From: Streptomyces sp. F63
Lineage (GTDB): Bacteria > Actinomycetota > Actinomycetes > Streptomycetales > Streptomycetaceae
NCBI RefSeq assembly: GCF_018070345.1
Contig: NZ_JAGPXX010000001.1
Coordinates: 310,001-374,000 of the forward strand
Length of the DNA: 64,000 bases
Direction: 5' to 3'
Within the stretch, counting starts at the first letter, position 1, and each line of letters begins with the position of its first letter. Below the pieces are notes generated by a model that was not told where the DNA came from, ran no database searches, and was given only the letters and a program-made list of their open reading frames with translations. Positions 25,609 through 33,343 of this stretch are shown one piece after another. The position numbers were made by a program, and so were the translations under genes.

Positions 25609-26384
25609 GCGGCGACGGCCCGCAGTACGCCGGTCAGGTCGGCGGTGATCTGCCGGGCCACCTCCTGGCGGCGTGGGCGCAGGTAGAAGTGGTCGCCGGG
25701 GTGGAGGTGCAGACCGGTCAGACGGGGCAGGCGGTCGGCCAGTGCGACCAGCGCGTCGCGGGGCAGCAGGGCGTCCTCCTCCCCTCCGAAGAGCGACTGG
25801 GGCAGGTCCTCCAGCGGCGCGTAGCAGGCGGGATCACAGCCGTCGATGAGCTGAAAGTCGTTTCGTATCACCGGGGAGAACAGCCGCCACAGGGTAGGGC
25901 TCTCCAGGATCTCCGCGGGGGTTCCGCCCACGGCGCCGAGCAGGGAGCGCAGTTCCTCGTCGCCCAGCAGATGACGGCCGGGCCCGCCGGGGAGCACCTC
26001 GTCCGCGGCCCACGCGGACAGTCCGAGCCAACAGGGGCCGGTGCCGCCGGCGGCCCGTAGCCGCCGTGCCAGTTCGGTCGCCACGAGTCCGCCCATGCTG
26101 TGTCCGAAGAAGGCATACGGAGCCTGCAGATAGGGCTCCATCTGCTGCCGGAAATGCCGGACCAGGGCGTGGAGGTCACCGGCGTGCGTGCTCCGGCCGC
26201 CGCCGACACCCCGGCCGGGCGCCTCCATGAGGACGACGTCCCAGTCAGCCGGAAAGAGACCGTTCCAGTCCCGGAAGAACAGGTGGGAACCGCCTGCGTG
26301 GTGGAAGAGGAACAGCCGTCCGGCCGGGTCGTCGACCGGCCACGGGCGGTTCACCGTGGTGAACGGTTGTGCGGGCGGGGCCAT
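25605..26384 (-). CDS. Type II thioesterase
   Basis: 259 aa. Alpha/beta-hydrolase with LFLFHHAGGS (oxyanion), GHSMGGLVA (Ser nucleophile), an acid in the FGGEEDALLP strand and catalytic His in HPGDHFYL. This is the editing thioesterase that clears mis-primed acyl groups from carrier proteins. ATG start with GAAGGGAAT upstream. The 57-bp gap to the regulator gene contains a run of nine G. Confidence 0.94.
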   Translation of the reverse strand: MAPPAQPFTTVNRPWPVDDPAGRLFLFHHAGGSHLFFRDWNGLFPADWDVVLMEAPGRGVGGGRSTHAGDLHALVRHFRQQMEPYLQAPYAFFGHSMGGLVATELARRLRAAGGTGPCWLGLSAWAADEVLPGGPGRHLLGDEELRSLLGAVGGTPAEILESPTLWRLFSPVIRNDFQLIDGCDPACYAPLEDLPQSLFGGEEDALLPRDALVALADRLPRLTGLHLHPGDHFYLRPRRQEVARQITADLTGVLRAVAA

Positions 26385-26441
26385 GCTGTGGGGATTCCCT
26401 TCTGTGGGGGGGGGCGAACGCGCTTCTCGTCCGGGAATCGC

Positions 26442-27692
26442 TCAGCGGTGGCCCTTGCCCTCGGCGAGTTTCAGGGCTTCGGCAAGCGCGCGCCACACCT
26501 CGGCCTGCAGTTCGACGCTGCCGGTCTCCTGCGCCTCCTTGGCGATGCGTTCCATGCCGGCCACGGCGTCCGCCCGGTTGCCCTCGATGATGGCCAGCTG
26601 GTTGTCGAGGATTCCCAGCCGTACGCGCTCCCGCATGCCGAGGCCTTCGCCCCGCTCGGCGAGTTCGTTGCTGATCTCCCGCGCTTCGATGAAGTCGCCT
26701 TCGTGAAAGGCGAGTTGGGCCTCCAGGACGAGCAACTCGTACTGAAGGAGCGGCAGTCCCATGACGTCCGTCACCGACCCCGCCTCCTTCAGGCGCAGTC
26801 GCGCCTGAAGGGTGTCCCGCGGATCCATCTGGAGGTACATCGACGCGGCGGCGAGCCGGACCCGCATCCACAGCACCGGATCATCGTTGCTCGACATCCG
26901 GTCGAGCGCCTTCTTCATCGTCTCGTCGGCCGCAGGGCGGTCGCCGTGCCGCACGCAGACGGTGGCGGCCGTCCACAGCGCCTCCACCTGAAGCCGTACC
27001 GGGATCTCGTCGTTGAGCGTGTCGACCAGGCGGTCGGCACGCTCGCGCGCCTGCACGAGCTGCCCGTTCTCGGCGTCGAGCGAGATGAGGGTCATCAGCG
27101 CCTCCACCCGGTCGCGGCGCGGCAGGTCCTCCTGCTCGGCCAGCACCAGGGCCTCGCTCGCATGGTCGCGGGCGCGGGCGAGGTCGCCCGAGTCGCGCAG
27201 CATGCGGGCGAGCCTGATCCGGGACCGGGCCCGGAGGTCCGGCAGGTCGATCTCGTCGCTGAGCTCGGTCAGCTCGTGGACCTGCCGGAGCCCCTCGGCC
27301 GCCCTGCCCTGCATCTGGTAGCAGCGGGCCAGCAGCCACTGGGCCTGCCAGCGCAGGACGGCGTCGCCGTCCTGCTCCTGCAGAAGGGCGTTCTCCAGGA
27401 CCGCGGCCAGCTGAGGAGACTCGCCCACTGTGGTGACCGTGGCGAGCGCCCGTGCCAGTGGGCCGCCCGCGGAGACGCGGAAAGCCGAGGGCGTCACGTC
27501 CAGCCGGGTGCAGAGGTAGGACAGTACCCTCGGCGTCGGAGGCCGCGCTCCGGACTCCAGCCTGGAGAGATAGGCGGCCGAGATCTCCGAACCGGCGAGC
27601 TGCGCCTGCGAGAGACCGCGGGCCACGCGAAGTGCTCGGAGACGGCGCCCGAACATCGGCTGCTCCGGGACGCGGTCGGGGCGACTAGACAT
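26442..27692 (-). CDS. HTH-TPR transcriptional regulator (XRE DNA-binding domain, RRNPP-like layout)
   Basis: 416 aa. Residues 14-72 are an XRE helix-turn-helix (LRALRVARGLSQAQLAGSE, then SAAYLSRLESGARPP). Residues 95-410 are all-helical with repeated Ala/Leu-rich 34-40-residue units (for example EGLRQVHELTELSDEIDLPD, ARDHASEALVLAEQ, ADETMKKALD), i.e. TPR-like. This layout is shared by RRNPP peptide-responsive regulators and by Streptomyces pleiotropic regulators. A small ORF lies just upstream on the same strand, and paired TGTCAATT repeats sit at 27724-27751 in its own leader, suggesting autoregulation. Confidence 0.88.
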   Translation of the reverse strand: MSSRPDRVPEQPMFGRRLRALRVARGLSQAQLAGSEISAAYLSRLESGARPPTPRVLSYLCTRLDVTPSAFRVSAGGPLARALATVTTVGESPQLAAVLENALLQEQDGDAVLRWQAQWLLARCYQMQGRAAEGLRQVHELTELSDEIDLPDLRARSRIRLARMLRDSGDLARARDHASEALVLAEQEDLPRRDRVEALMTLISLDAENGQLVQARERADRLVDTLNDEIPVRLQVEALWTAATVCVRHGDRPAADETMKKALDRMSSNDDPVLWMRVRLAAASMYLQMDPRDTLQARLRLKEAGSVTDVMGLPLLQYELLVLEAQLAFHEGDFIEAREISNELAERGEGLGMRERVRLGILDNQLAIIEGNRADAVAGMERIAKEAQETGSVELQAEVWRALAEALKLAEGKGHR

Positions 27693-27723
27693 GACGACCA
27701 GGCTGCCGGGCGCGCGACACTTT

Positions 27724-27751
27724 TGTCAATTCGGTCCACCTTCTGTCAATT
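27724..27751. promoter_or_regulatory. Paired TGTCAATT repeats upstream of the HTH-TPR gene
   Basis: Two copies of TGTCAATT at 27724-27731 and 27744-27751, exactly 20 bp apart (two helical turns), inside an AT-rich patch 32 bp upstream of the regulator start. The same spacing recurs at 28130/28150. On the minus strand each reads AATTGACA, containing a TTGACA hexamer. Confidence 0.6.
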
Positions 27752-27815
27752 TTCAGTCACTTCGACTTGCCTAATCGCATACGCCGAGGAAGTCGACACC
27801 AACTGGGCAGCACCG

Positions 27816-27959
27816 TCACGGCCAGTCGATCTGACCGGCGCAGGTGGACTGCAGCACGTCGACGGCAGCTACCGCGACGCCGCCACCGTCACCGCCGGGA
27901 CCGCCCTGCGCCGCGTATCCGAGCACGGCGGCGAAGAGCGCGCCCACGACCGCCATCAT
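27816..27959 (-). CDS. Possible small exported peptide precursor
   Basis: 47-codon ORF, ATGATG start at 27959, weak AGG 8 nt upstream. The N-terminus (MMAVVGALFAAVLGYAA) is hydrophobic and signal-like, then a Gly-rich linker, an Ala/Val segment and the C-terminus STCAGQIDWP. A very strong ribosome site, AAGGGGAGG, lies at about 27991-27999, but the codon at the ideal distance is ATA (28-nt gap to ATG). Starting there would add INFQVFK, giving a more normal signal peptide. It lies between the HTH-TPR regulator (same strand, downstream) and the divergent LuxR gene. It could be a signalling propeptide, a RiPP-like precursor or non-coding. Confidence 0.4.
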   Translation of the reverse strand: MMAVVGALFAAVLGYAAQGGPGGDGGGVAVAAVDVLQSTCAGQIDWP

Positions 27960-28129
27960 CTTGAAAACCTGGAAATTTATGGATTTTCCTCCCCTTTTGC
28001 TTAACCAGCCACCAGCTTGCGGCGCAGCATCGCGCACGCCCCTCGGATGTCGCGGAGTCGTCCTCGCGACGCCCCTTCCCCCCGGCGGCAGGCTCCACCC
28101 AACCACAGCTTCTCGACCTTGCCAAGCGT

Positions 28130-28169
28130 TGTCAATTGATTGACAGTCATGGCAATTGATCTTTAAGGT
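28130..28169 (+). promoter_or_regulatory. Candidate promoter/operator of the LuxR-type gene
   Basis: TTGACA (28140-28145), 18-bp spacer, TAAGGT (28164-28169), a fair match to a HrdB-type promoter. The -35 is half of the palindrome TGTCAAT-TG-ATTGACA (28130-28145). TGTCAATTGAT at 28130 is followed 20 bp later by TGGCAATTGAT at 28150, the same spacing as the pair upstream of the HTH-TPR gene. Confidence 0.5.
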
Positions 28170-28262
28170 CCCTGGCAGCGGCGGCGCTGTCCGACTCCTG
28201 AGGGGGGAGCCCGGGGCTTCCGCGCGGCCGAAGCACGAGCCATACGCATGGGGGTATGTGAA

Positions 28263-28895
28263 ATGAGGATGAACTTCGCCGGGCCGTCGCAGATCCGCCG
28301 CGCCATCCAGGGCGCGCGCCAAGAGGTGCTGCTGTCGCTTCCCGGGCACGAACCGGCCCGCCAGGAGCAGCTCGAACAGCAGGTGGACACCGCGGCGGCA
28401 CGCAGCATCACCGGCGACTCCGATGTCGCGGTGAGGATGTACGTGCCGTCGGCGGTACGCGGTACGGACCGGCTGCCGGAGCACACCCTGGCGACGCTGG
28501 CGATGGAAGGCCTGGAGATCCACTCGACCTCGGGCCGCAACCCGCGCATGGCGATCATCGATCGGTCGATCGTCATCCTCGCCTGCAACCAGGCCGACTA
28601 CGACGACGGGGCGCTGATAGGCCACGGCCTGCCCTTCACCCCCATCCTGGTCCGCTCGCTCACCTCGGACCTGCCGGAGGACGACACCGTCCTCCCGGAC
28701 GCGGGAGCCCTCAACCCGATCTCCCGCGAGGTACTCCGCCAGCTGACCCTGGGCACCAAGGACGAGGCCGCCGCCCGCGAAATGGGCATGGCTCTGCGCA
28801 CGTACCGTCGAACGGTCGCCCGGATCATGGACTCCCTCGACGCCCGCAGCCGCTTCCAGGCCGGTTACGTGGCGGCGCAGCGCAACTTGCTCTGA
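28263..28895 (+). CDS. LuxR-type HTH transcriptional regulator
   Basis: 210 aa from the ATG at 28263, which has GGGGG 8 nt upstream; an ATG at 28248 would add MGVCE. The N-terminal 140 residues resemble the phospholipase D-like/TrmB-type sensory region seen in Streptomyces LuxR proteins (IRRAIQGARQEVLLSLPG; DRSIVILACN). The last 60 residues are a LuxR-type helix-turn-helix (ISREVLRQLTLGTKDEAAAR, then MALRTYRRTVARIM). It faces away from the small ORF and is likely a cluster regulator. Confidence 0.85.
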   Translation: MRMNFAGPSQIRRAIQGARQEVLLSLPGHEPARQEQLEQQVDTAAARSITGDSDVAVRMYVPSAVRGTDRLPEHTLATLAMEGLEIHSTSGRNPRMAIIDRSIVILACNQADYDDGALIGHGLPFTPILVRSLTSDLPEDDTVLPDAGALNPISREVLRQLTLGTKDEAAAREMGMALRTYRRTVARIMDSLDARSRFQAGYVAAQRNLL

Positions 28896-29161
28896 GCCCC
28901 TGCGACGCATGCTGGAACACGGCCCGACGAAGATCTGATTCGGGTACCGCCTACTGCGGGGGGGGCCGGCGCGGCATTGGCGGTGCCGGGCCAGCACCGG
29001 ACGTTCAGCACTCCCCGCAGCGCCTCGCCCTACGGGCGGAAGCCGGTGACTCGGTTCCGAGGATCGGACGTGGCCTCCCCCGCTGCCGCAGGTGTAGGCC
29101 GTCGGGCGTTGGGTGAGCCACGTCTGCGGTGCTCCAGATGGCATCCCTTGAAGTGGTGTAG
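28896..29161. other. Intergenic stretch with no recognisable gene
   Basis: 266 bp after the LuxR gene. Contains a run of eight G at 28958-28965. No ORF with convincing coding signature on either strand. It may be decayed sequence belonging to the recombinase remnant that follows. Confidence 0.4.
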
Positions 29162-29839
29162 CCGCTCACGGCCGGTGCACCCCCGGCGTACACCGGCTCC
29201 GACCCCTCCCGCCCCTACCCGAAGCCGGAGCAGGCCCAGCTGTACGCCGCCGCCCGCGCCCAGCCCACGGACGAACTCCGCTACGGTTCCCTGACCCTGC
29301 TCGCCCTCGGTCTCGGCTGCGGCCTGGACTCACCCGAGATCATCACGCTGCGTACCCACGACGTCCGCGAAGCGTCCAACGGCACGGTCGCCCTCTCGGT
29401 CCGAGGACGACGAAAGCGGATCGTGCTGTGCCGCAACGCCTGGGCCCCGGTCCTCACGGAGGCCACCGCCCGGGCATCCCGTCCGAGCCAGGCCCGCTAC
29501 CTCTTCCGCCCCGCGAGCCATGCCCGGGGCACGAACACCGTCACCAACTTCCTCGCCCGCACCAAGCGCACCCCCGGCACACCGCCGCTGGTGATGGGCC
29601 GGGCCCGTGCGACCTGGCTCGTCGACGCCGTCGAGGCCCGCATGTACCTGCCCACGCTGATGGCCGCCGCCGGCCTGACCACCCTGCGCTCGGTCGACCG
29701 GATCCTGCCCAACCCCACACCCCGCCTGACCTGCAGGGAAAAGCGAAACGGTCGGCATCGTGATGACGATGCCGACCGTTTCGTCGGTGTTACAAAGACA
29801 CCTTCGTCGGTGTCCATGCGTGCGCGAGGGGGGAGTTGA
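29162..29839 (+). pseudogene. Tyrosine-recombinase/integrase-like remnant
   Basis: The frame is open from 29162 to a stop at 29839 but lacks a start codon until a Met far inside (29423); a TAG lies at 29159-29161. The translation (LRYGSLTLLALGLGCGLDSP, EIITLRTHDVRE, ALSVRGRRKRIVL) resembles the start of the phage-integrase catalytic core, where the usual GLR-xxE arginine is Cys here. The second Arg box and catalytic Tyr are not clear. The frame reads through the terminator and into the 3' end of tRNA-Leu, so it is not an intact gene. It suggests a past site-specific integration at this tRNA. Confidence 0.5.
29744..29783 (-). terminator. Terminator of tRNA-Leu
   Basis: Perfect 18-bp hairpin (29744-29761 with 29766-29783, loop GATG), arm CGAAACGGTCGGCATCGT, 37 bp past the tRNA 3' end. 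Confidence 0.85.
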
Positions 29840-29904
29840 ACCCCCACGCCCTTTCGGGCACTGGAACCTGAATCCAGCGCGTCTGCCTATTCCGCCACCC
29901 GCGC
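29821..29904 (-). tRNA. tRNA-Leu (anticodon CAG)
   Basis: 84-nt class II tRNA. The acceptor GCGCGGG pairs with CTCGCGC, discriminator A; the anticodon stem-loop is CTGGA-TTCAGGT-TCCAG (CAG); the variable arm TGCCCGAAAGGGCG is long, as in tRNA-Leu; the T-arm GGGGGTTCAACTCCCCC follows. CCA is not encoded. It borders the recombinase remnant and may be the integration site for the cluster. Confidence 0.96.
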
Positions 29905-30320
29905 ATGGGTGCTGCCGAATGATCCTCTCACATCTCCCAGTCCCTCTCGGGGCGGTGGTGTGTGAGCGCCTTCCGACATCCAGAAGATTAGCACGCCGGG
30001 CAGGGTGAGTTCACACGCGTTCCGCCGCCCCCGCGCGACCCGGCGCCGGTCCCGCGCCGTCCGCGTCCCGCCGCCCGTCCGTCCGCTCTCTCCCCATCCG
30101 TCCTGCGATCTTCTGCCGGGCGCCGGGTTTCCCGGCCCCGGCCGCCCGAGCACGCCGCAGGTTGCGGGACACTGTAGGTGGCCGCCTCTACGATCCTGTG
30201 AGCGGCGACACTGACGGGCAGGGGCGGGATGTGGAACCAGTCGTGTTTGCGGCTCGTGGATACGATCAGTAGGCAGTACCAGCGGCGCGTTGCGGCACGG
30301 GTCAGGGAAGGAGGTGCCCA
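29905..30320. promoter_or_regulatory. Upstream region of the fhaA operon and tRNA-Leu
   Basis: 416 bp without a supported gene. It must carry the minus-strand tRNA-Leu promoter and the plus-strand promoter of the fhaA-pknB operon. The GGAAGGAGG ribosome site (about 30306-30314) precedes the GTG at 30321. No promoter hexamers assigned with confidence. Confidence 0.45.
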
Positions 30321-31133
30321 GTGGGAGTACTGAAGCGCTTCGAGCAGCGTCTCGAAGGTCTTGTGAACGGCACCTTCGCCAAGGTGTTCAAGTCCGAGGT
30401 GCAGCCGGTCGAGATCGCCGGCGCGCTCCAGCGCGAGTGCGACAACAACGCGACCATCTGGAACCGCGAGCGGACGGTCGTACCCAACGACTTCATCGTC
30501 GAACTGAGCGCGCCGGACTTCGAGCGCCTCAGCCCGTACTCCGGCCAACTGGGCGACGAGCTCTCCGGCATGGTCCGCGACTACGCCAAGCAGCAGCGCT
30601 ACACCTTCATGGGCTCCGTCCAGGTCCACCTGGAGCGGGCCGAGGACCTCGACACCGGCCTGTACCGGGTCCGCAGCCGCACCCTCGCCTCCAGCGAGTC
30701 CCAGGCCCCCGCCGGCCGCCGCCCCGCCGCCGCACCGCACCCCGGCGGCTATCCGGCGCAGCCCGGCGGCCCGCCGCCGATGCCCACGTCACCACCGCCC
30801 GGCCCGGCGCCGGTGTCGCGGCTGCCCGGAGCGGGCCCGCTGCCCGGCGCGCAGACCCGCCGCTGGATCGAGATCAACGGCGTCCGCCACCAGATCTCCC
30901 GCCCGACGCTCGTTCTCGGCCGCAGCACCGAGACCGACGTCCGCATCGACGACCCCGGAGTCTCCCGCCGGCACTGCGAGATCCGCACGGGTACGCCCAC
31001 GGTGATCCAGGATCTCGGGTCGACCAACGGCATCGTGGTGGACGGGCAGCACACCACCCGCGCTACGCTCCGCGACGGCTCGCGAATCGTCGTGGGCAGT
31101 ACCACCATCGTTTACCGGCAAGCCGAAGGGTGA
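30321..31133 (+). CDS. fhaA: FhaA, DUF3662/FHA domain phosphothreonine-binding protein
   Basis: 270 aa. N-terminal DUF3662 domain (residues 1-115, MGVLKRFEQRLEGLVNGTFA), a Pro/Gly/Ala linker (125-180), and a C-terminal FHA domain with LGRSTETDVRI, VSRRHCEI and DLGSTNGIVVDG, the residues that bind phosphothreonine. In mycobacteria FhaA regulates peptidoglycan polymerisation with MviN under PknB control. First gene of the conserved operon with fhaB, pstP, rodA, pbpA and pknB. Preceded by an unusually strong ribosome site. Confidence 0.95.
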   Translation: MGVLKRFEQRLEGLVNGTFAKVFKSEVQPVEIAGALQRECDNNATIWNRERTVVPNDFIVELSAPDFERLSPYSGQLGDELSGMVRDYAKQQRYTFMGSVQVHLERAEDLDTGLYRVRSRTLASSESQAPAGRRPAAAPHPGGYPAQPGGPPPMPTSPPPGPAPVSRLPGAGPLPGAQTRRWIEINGVRHQISRPTLVLGRSTETDVRIDDPGVSRRHCEIRTGTPTVIQDLGSTNGIVVDGQHTTRATLRDGSRIVVGSTTIVYRQAEG

Positions 31134-31143
31134 AGCGGGGGCA

Positions 31144-31665
31144 ATGTCAGAGCTGACCCTGACGGTCATGCGGCTGGGTTTTCTCGCCGTACTGTGGCTG
31201 TTCGTCATCGTGGCCGTACAGGTCATCCGCAGCGATCTGTTCGGCACCCGCGTGACGCAGCGCGCCGCGCGCCGCGGCGCCGAGCCCGGCCGCGCGGCCC
31301 CGGCGGGCCGTCCGCCGCAGCCCCCGCGCCAGCAGACCGGCGGTCGCGGCGCGGGCCGGCAGCGGCGCGGCGCCCCCACCAAACTCGTCGTCACCGAGGG
31401 CACGTTGACGGGCACCACCGTCGCGCTGCAGGGGCAGACCATCAGCCTCGGCCGGGCACACGACTCGACGATCGTGCTCGACGACGACTACGCCTCCAGC
31501 CGGCACGCCAGGATCTACCCTGACCGGGACGGCCAGTGGATCGTCGAGGACCTCGGCTCCACCAACGGCACCTACCTCGACCGGAACCGACTCACCGCAC
31601 CGACACCGATTCCGCCGGGTGCGCCGATCCGCATCGGCAAGACCGTCATCGAGCTGCGGAAGTAG
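31144..31665 (+). CDS. fhaB: FhaB/FipA, membrane-anchored FHA protein
   Basis: 173 aa. One N-terminal membrane segment (residues 10-28, LGFLAVLWLFVIVAVQVI), an Arg/Pro/Gly linker, and a C-terminal FHA domain (LGRAHDSTIVL, ASSRHARIY, DLGSTNGTYLD). It recruits phosphorylated partners of the PknB kinase to the membrane at septation. 10 nt separate it from fhaA; a 138-bp gap follows before pstP. Confidence 0.95.
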   Translation: MSELTLTVMRLGFLAVLWLFVIVAVQVIRSDLFGTRVTQRAARRGAEPGRAAPAGRPPQPPRQQTGGRGAGRQRRGAPTKLVVTEGTLTGTTVALQGQTISLGRAHDSTIVLDDDYASSRHARIYPDRDGQWIVEDLGSTNGTYLDRNRLTAPTPIPPGAPIRIGKTVIELRK

Positions 31666-31803
31666 TAAGACAATGAGCGAGCGGAGCGAGCGCGCCCCGG
31701 CGGATTCCGCCGCCGGGACCGTCCCGGCTGGGGACTCCCGCGCGCTCCCGAGCGGAGGGTGGGCACCGTGCGGATGTACCCGGAGCCGACAGGCGAGGTG
31801 CGC

Positions 31804-33333
31804 ATGAGTCTGTCACTGCGCTTCGCCGCCGGATCGCACAAAGGCATGATCCGCGAGGGCAACGAGGACTCCGGTTACGCCGGCCCCCGTCTCCTCGCCA
31901 TCGCCGACGGCATGGGCGGCCAGGCGGCGGGCGAGGTCGCCAGCTCCGAGGTGATCTCCACCCTCGTCCAGCTCGACGACGACGTTCCCGGCTCGGACCT
32001 CCTCACCTCCCTCGGCACCGCCGTGCAGCGCGCCAACGACCAGTTGCGCGTGATGGTCGAGGAGGACCCGCAGCTGGAGGGCATGGGCACCACCCTCACC
32101 GCCCTGCTGTGGACGGGCCGCCGCCTCGGCCTCGTCCACGTCGGCGACTCCCGCGCCTACCTCCTCCGCGACGGCGTGCTCACTCAGATCACCCAGGACC
32201 ACACCTGGGTCCAGCGGCTGGTGGACGAGGGCCGGATCACCGAGGAGGAGGCCACCACCCACCCGCAGCGCTCCCTGCTGATGCGCGCTCTGGGCAGCGG
32301 CGACCACGTCGAGCCGGACCTCTCCATCCGCGAGGTCCGGGCCGGCGACCGCTACCTCATCTGCTCCGACGGGCTCTCCGGTGTCGTCAGCCACCAGACG
32401 CTGGAGGACACCCTCGCCGGCTACCAGGGCCCGCACGAGACCGTGCAGGAGCTCATCCAGCTCGCGCTGCGCGGCGGCGGCCCCGACAACATCACCTGCA
32501 TCGTGGCCGACGTCCTCGACGTGGACGGCACCGACACCCTCTCCGGCCGGCTCAACGACACCCCCGTGGTGGTCGGCGCCGTCGCCGAGAACCAGGCGCA
32601 GCTCGGCGACAACGGTGCGATGCAGACCCCCGCGGGCCGCGCGGCCGGTCTCGGCCGGGGCGTTCCCCAGCAGGGCCAGAACCCGGACTCCGCGGCCCGG
32701 GGCGGCTTCGGCCCGCCCGGCAGCGGCGACCCGGTGGGCGACCCGCCCGGCGACGGCTCCTACGGTGCCTACGCCGGCGGCGACCTGAGCAAGCCCCGGC
32801 GCGGCAGGTGGCTCAAGAGATCCCTGGGACTCGTCCTGGTGCTGGGAGTCGTCGGCGGCGGCGTCTACGGCGGATACCGCTGGACCCAGACCCAGTACTA
32901 CGTGGGCACCGAGGGCGAGCACGTCGCGCTCTACCAGGGCATCAGCCAGGACCTCGCCTGGATCAGCCTCAACAAGGTCCACGAGGACCACCCGGAGATC
33001 GAACTCAAGTACCTCCCCGTCTACCAGCGCAACCAGGTCGAGCAGACCATCGCGGTGGCGAGCCTCGCCCAGGCCCGCGACAAGGTGGGGGACCTCGGCA
33101 AGCAGGCCACCGCCTGCCGCAAGCAGGCCGAGCAGCGGGCCGCCGCCGAGGAGCAGGCCGCCAAGGAGAAGGAAGCCGAGGAACGGCAGCGCGAGGCCGG
33201 CGCCCCCGGCGGAACGGCCGACCGCGACAGCCAGAACAACGACGCCAGCAGGGCCGCCACTCCTTCGCCCGGCCCCAGCCTTTCGGAGGAAGAGCAACGG
33301 CTGGCCAAGCAGTGCGACAGCACGCAGCCGTAG
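31804..33333 (+). CDS. pstP: PstP, PP2C-type Ser/Thr protein phosphatase
   Basis: 509 aa from the ATG at 31804 (GAGG 5 nt upstream); in-frame starts at 31759 (GTG) and 31774 (ATG, MYPEPTGEV) would extend it by 15 and 10 residues. PP2C domain, residues 1-240: NEDSGY, ADGMGGQAAGE, GMGTTLTALL, HVGDSRAYLL, SDGLSG, GGPDNITC. Then a Pro/Gly linker, one membrane segment (SLGLVLVLGVVGGGVYGGY) and an extracytoplasmic coiled region rich in Glu/Lys/Ala. It dephosphorylates PknB and its targets. Confidence 0.94.
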   Translation: MSLSLRFAAGSHKGMIREGNEDSGYAGPRLLAIADGMGGQAAGEVASSEVISTLVQLDDDVPGSDLLTSLGTAVQRANDQLRVMVEEDPQLEGMGTTLTALLWTGRRLGLVHVGDSRAYLLRDGVLTQITQDHTWVQRLVDEGRITEEEATTHPQRSLLMRALGSGDHVEPDLSIREVRAGDRYLICSDGLSGVVSHQTLEDTLAGYQGPHETVQELIQLALRGGGPDNITCIVADVLDVDGTDTLSGRLNDTPVVVGAVAENQAQLGDNGAMQTPAGRAAGLGRGVPQQGQNPDSAARGGFGPPGSGDPVGDPPGDGSYGAYAGGDLSKPRRGRWLKRSLGLVLVLGVVGGGVYGGYRWTQTQYYVGTEGEHVALYQGISQDLAWISLNKVHEDHPEIELKYLPVYQRNQVEQTIAVASLAQARDKVGDLGKQATACRKQAEQRAAAEEQAAKEKEAEERQREAGAPGGTADRDSQNNDASRAATPSPGPSLSEEEQRLAKQCDSTQP

Positions 33334-33343
33334 GGGGCCAGCC

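Noticed and set aside
29005..29193. Minus-strand 62-codon ORF near the integrase remnant
   Set aside because: No ribosome site and no coding signature.
31672..31803. Small ORF MSERSERAP... between fhaB and pstP
   Set aside because: Arg/Ser-rich, no ribosome site, and the ATGAGCGAGCGGAGCGAGC sequence is a common Streptomyces low-complexity intergenic pattern.
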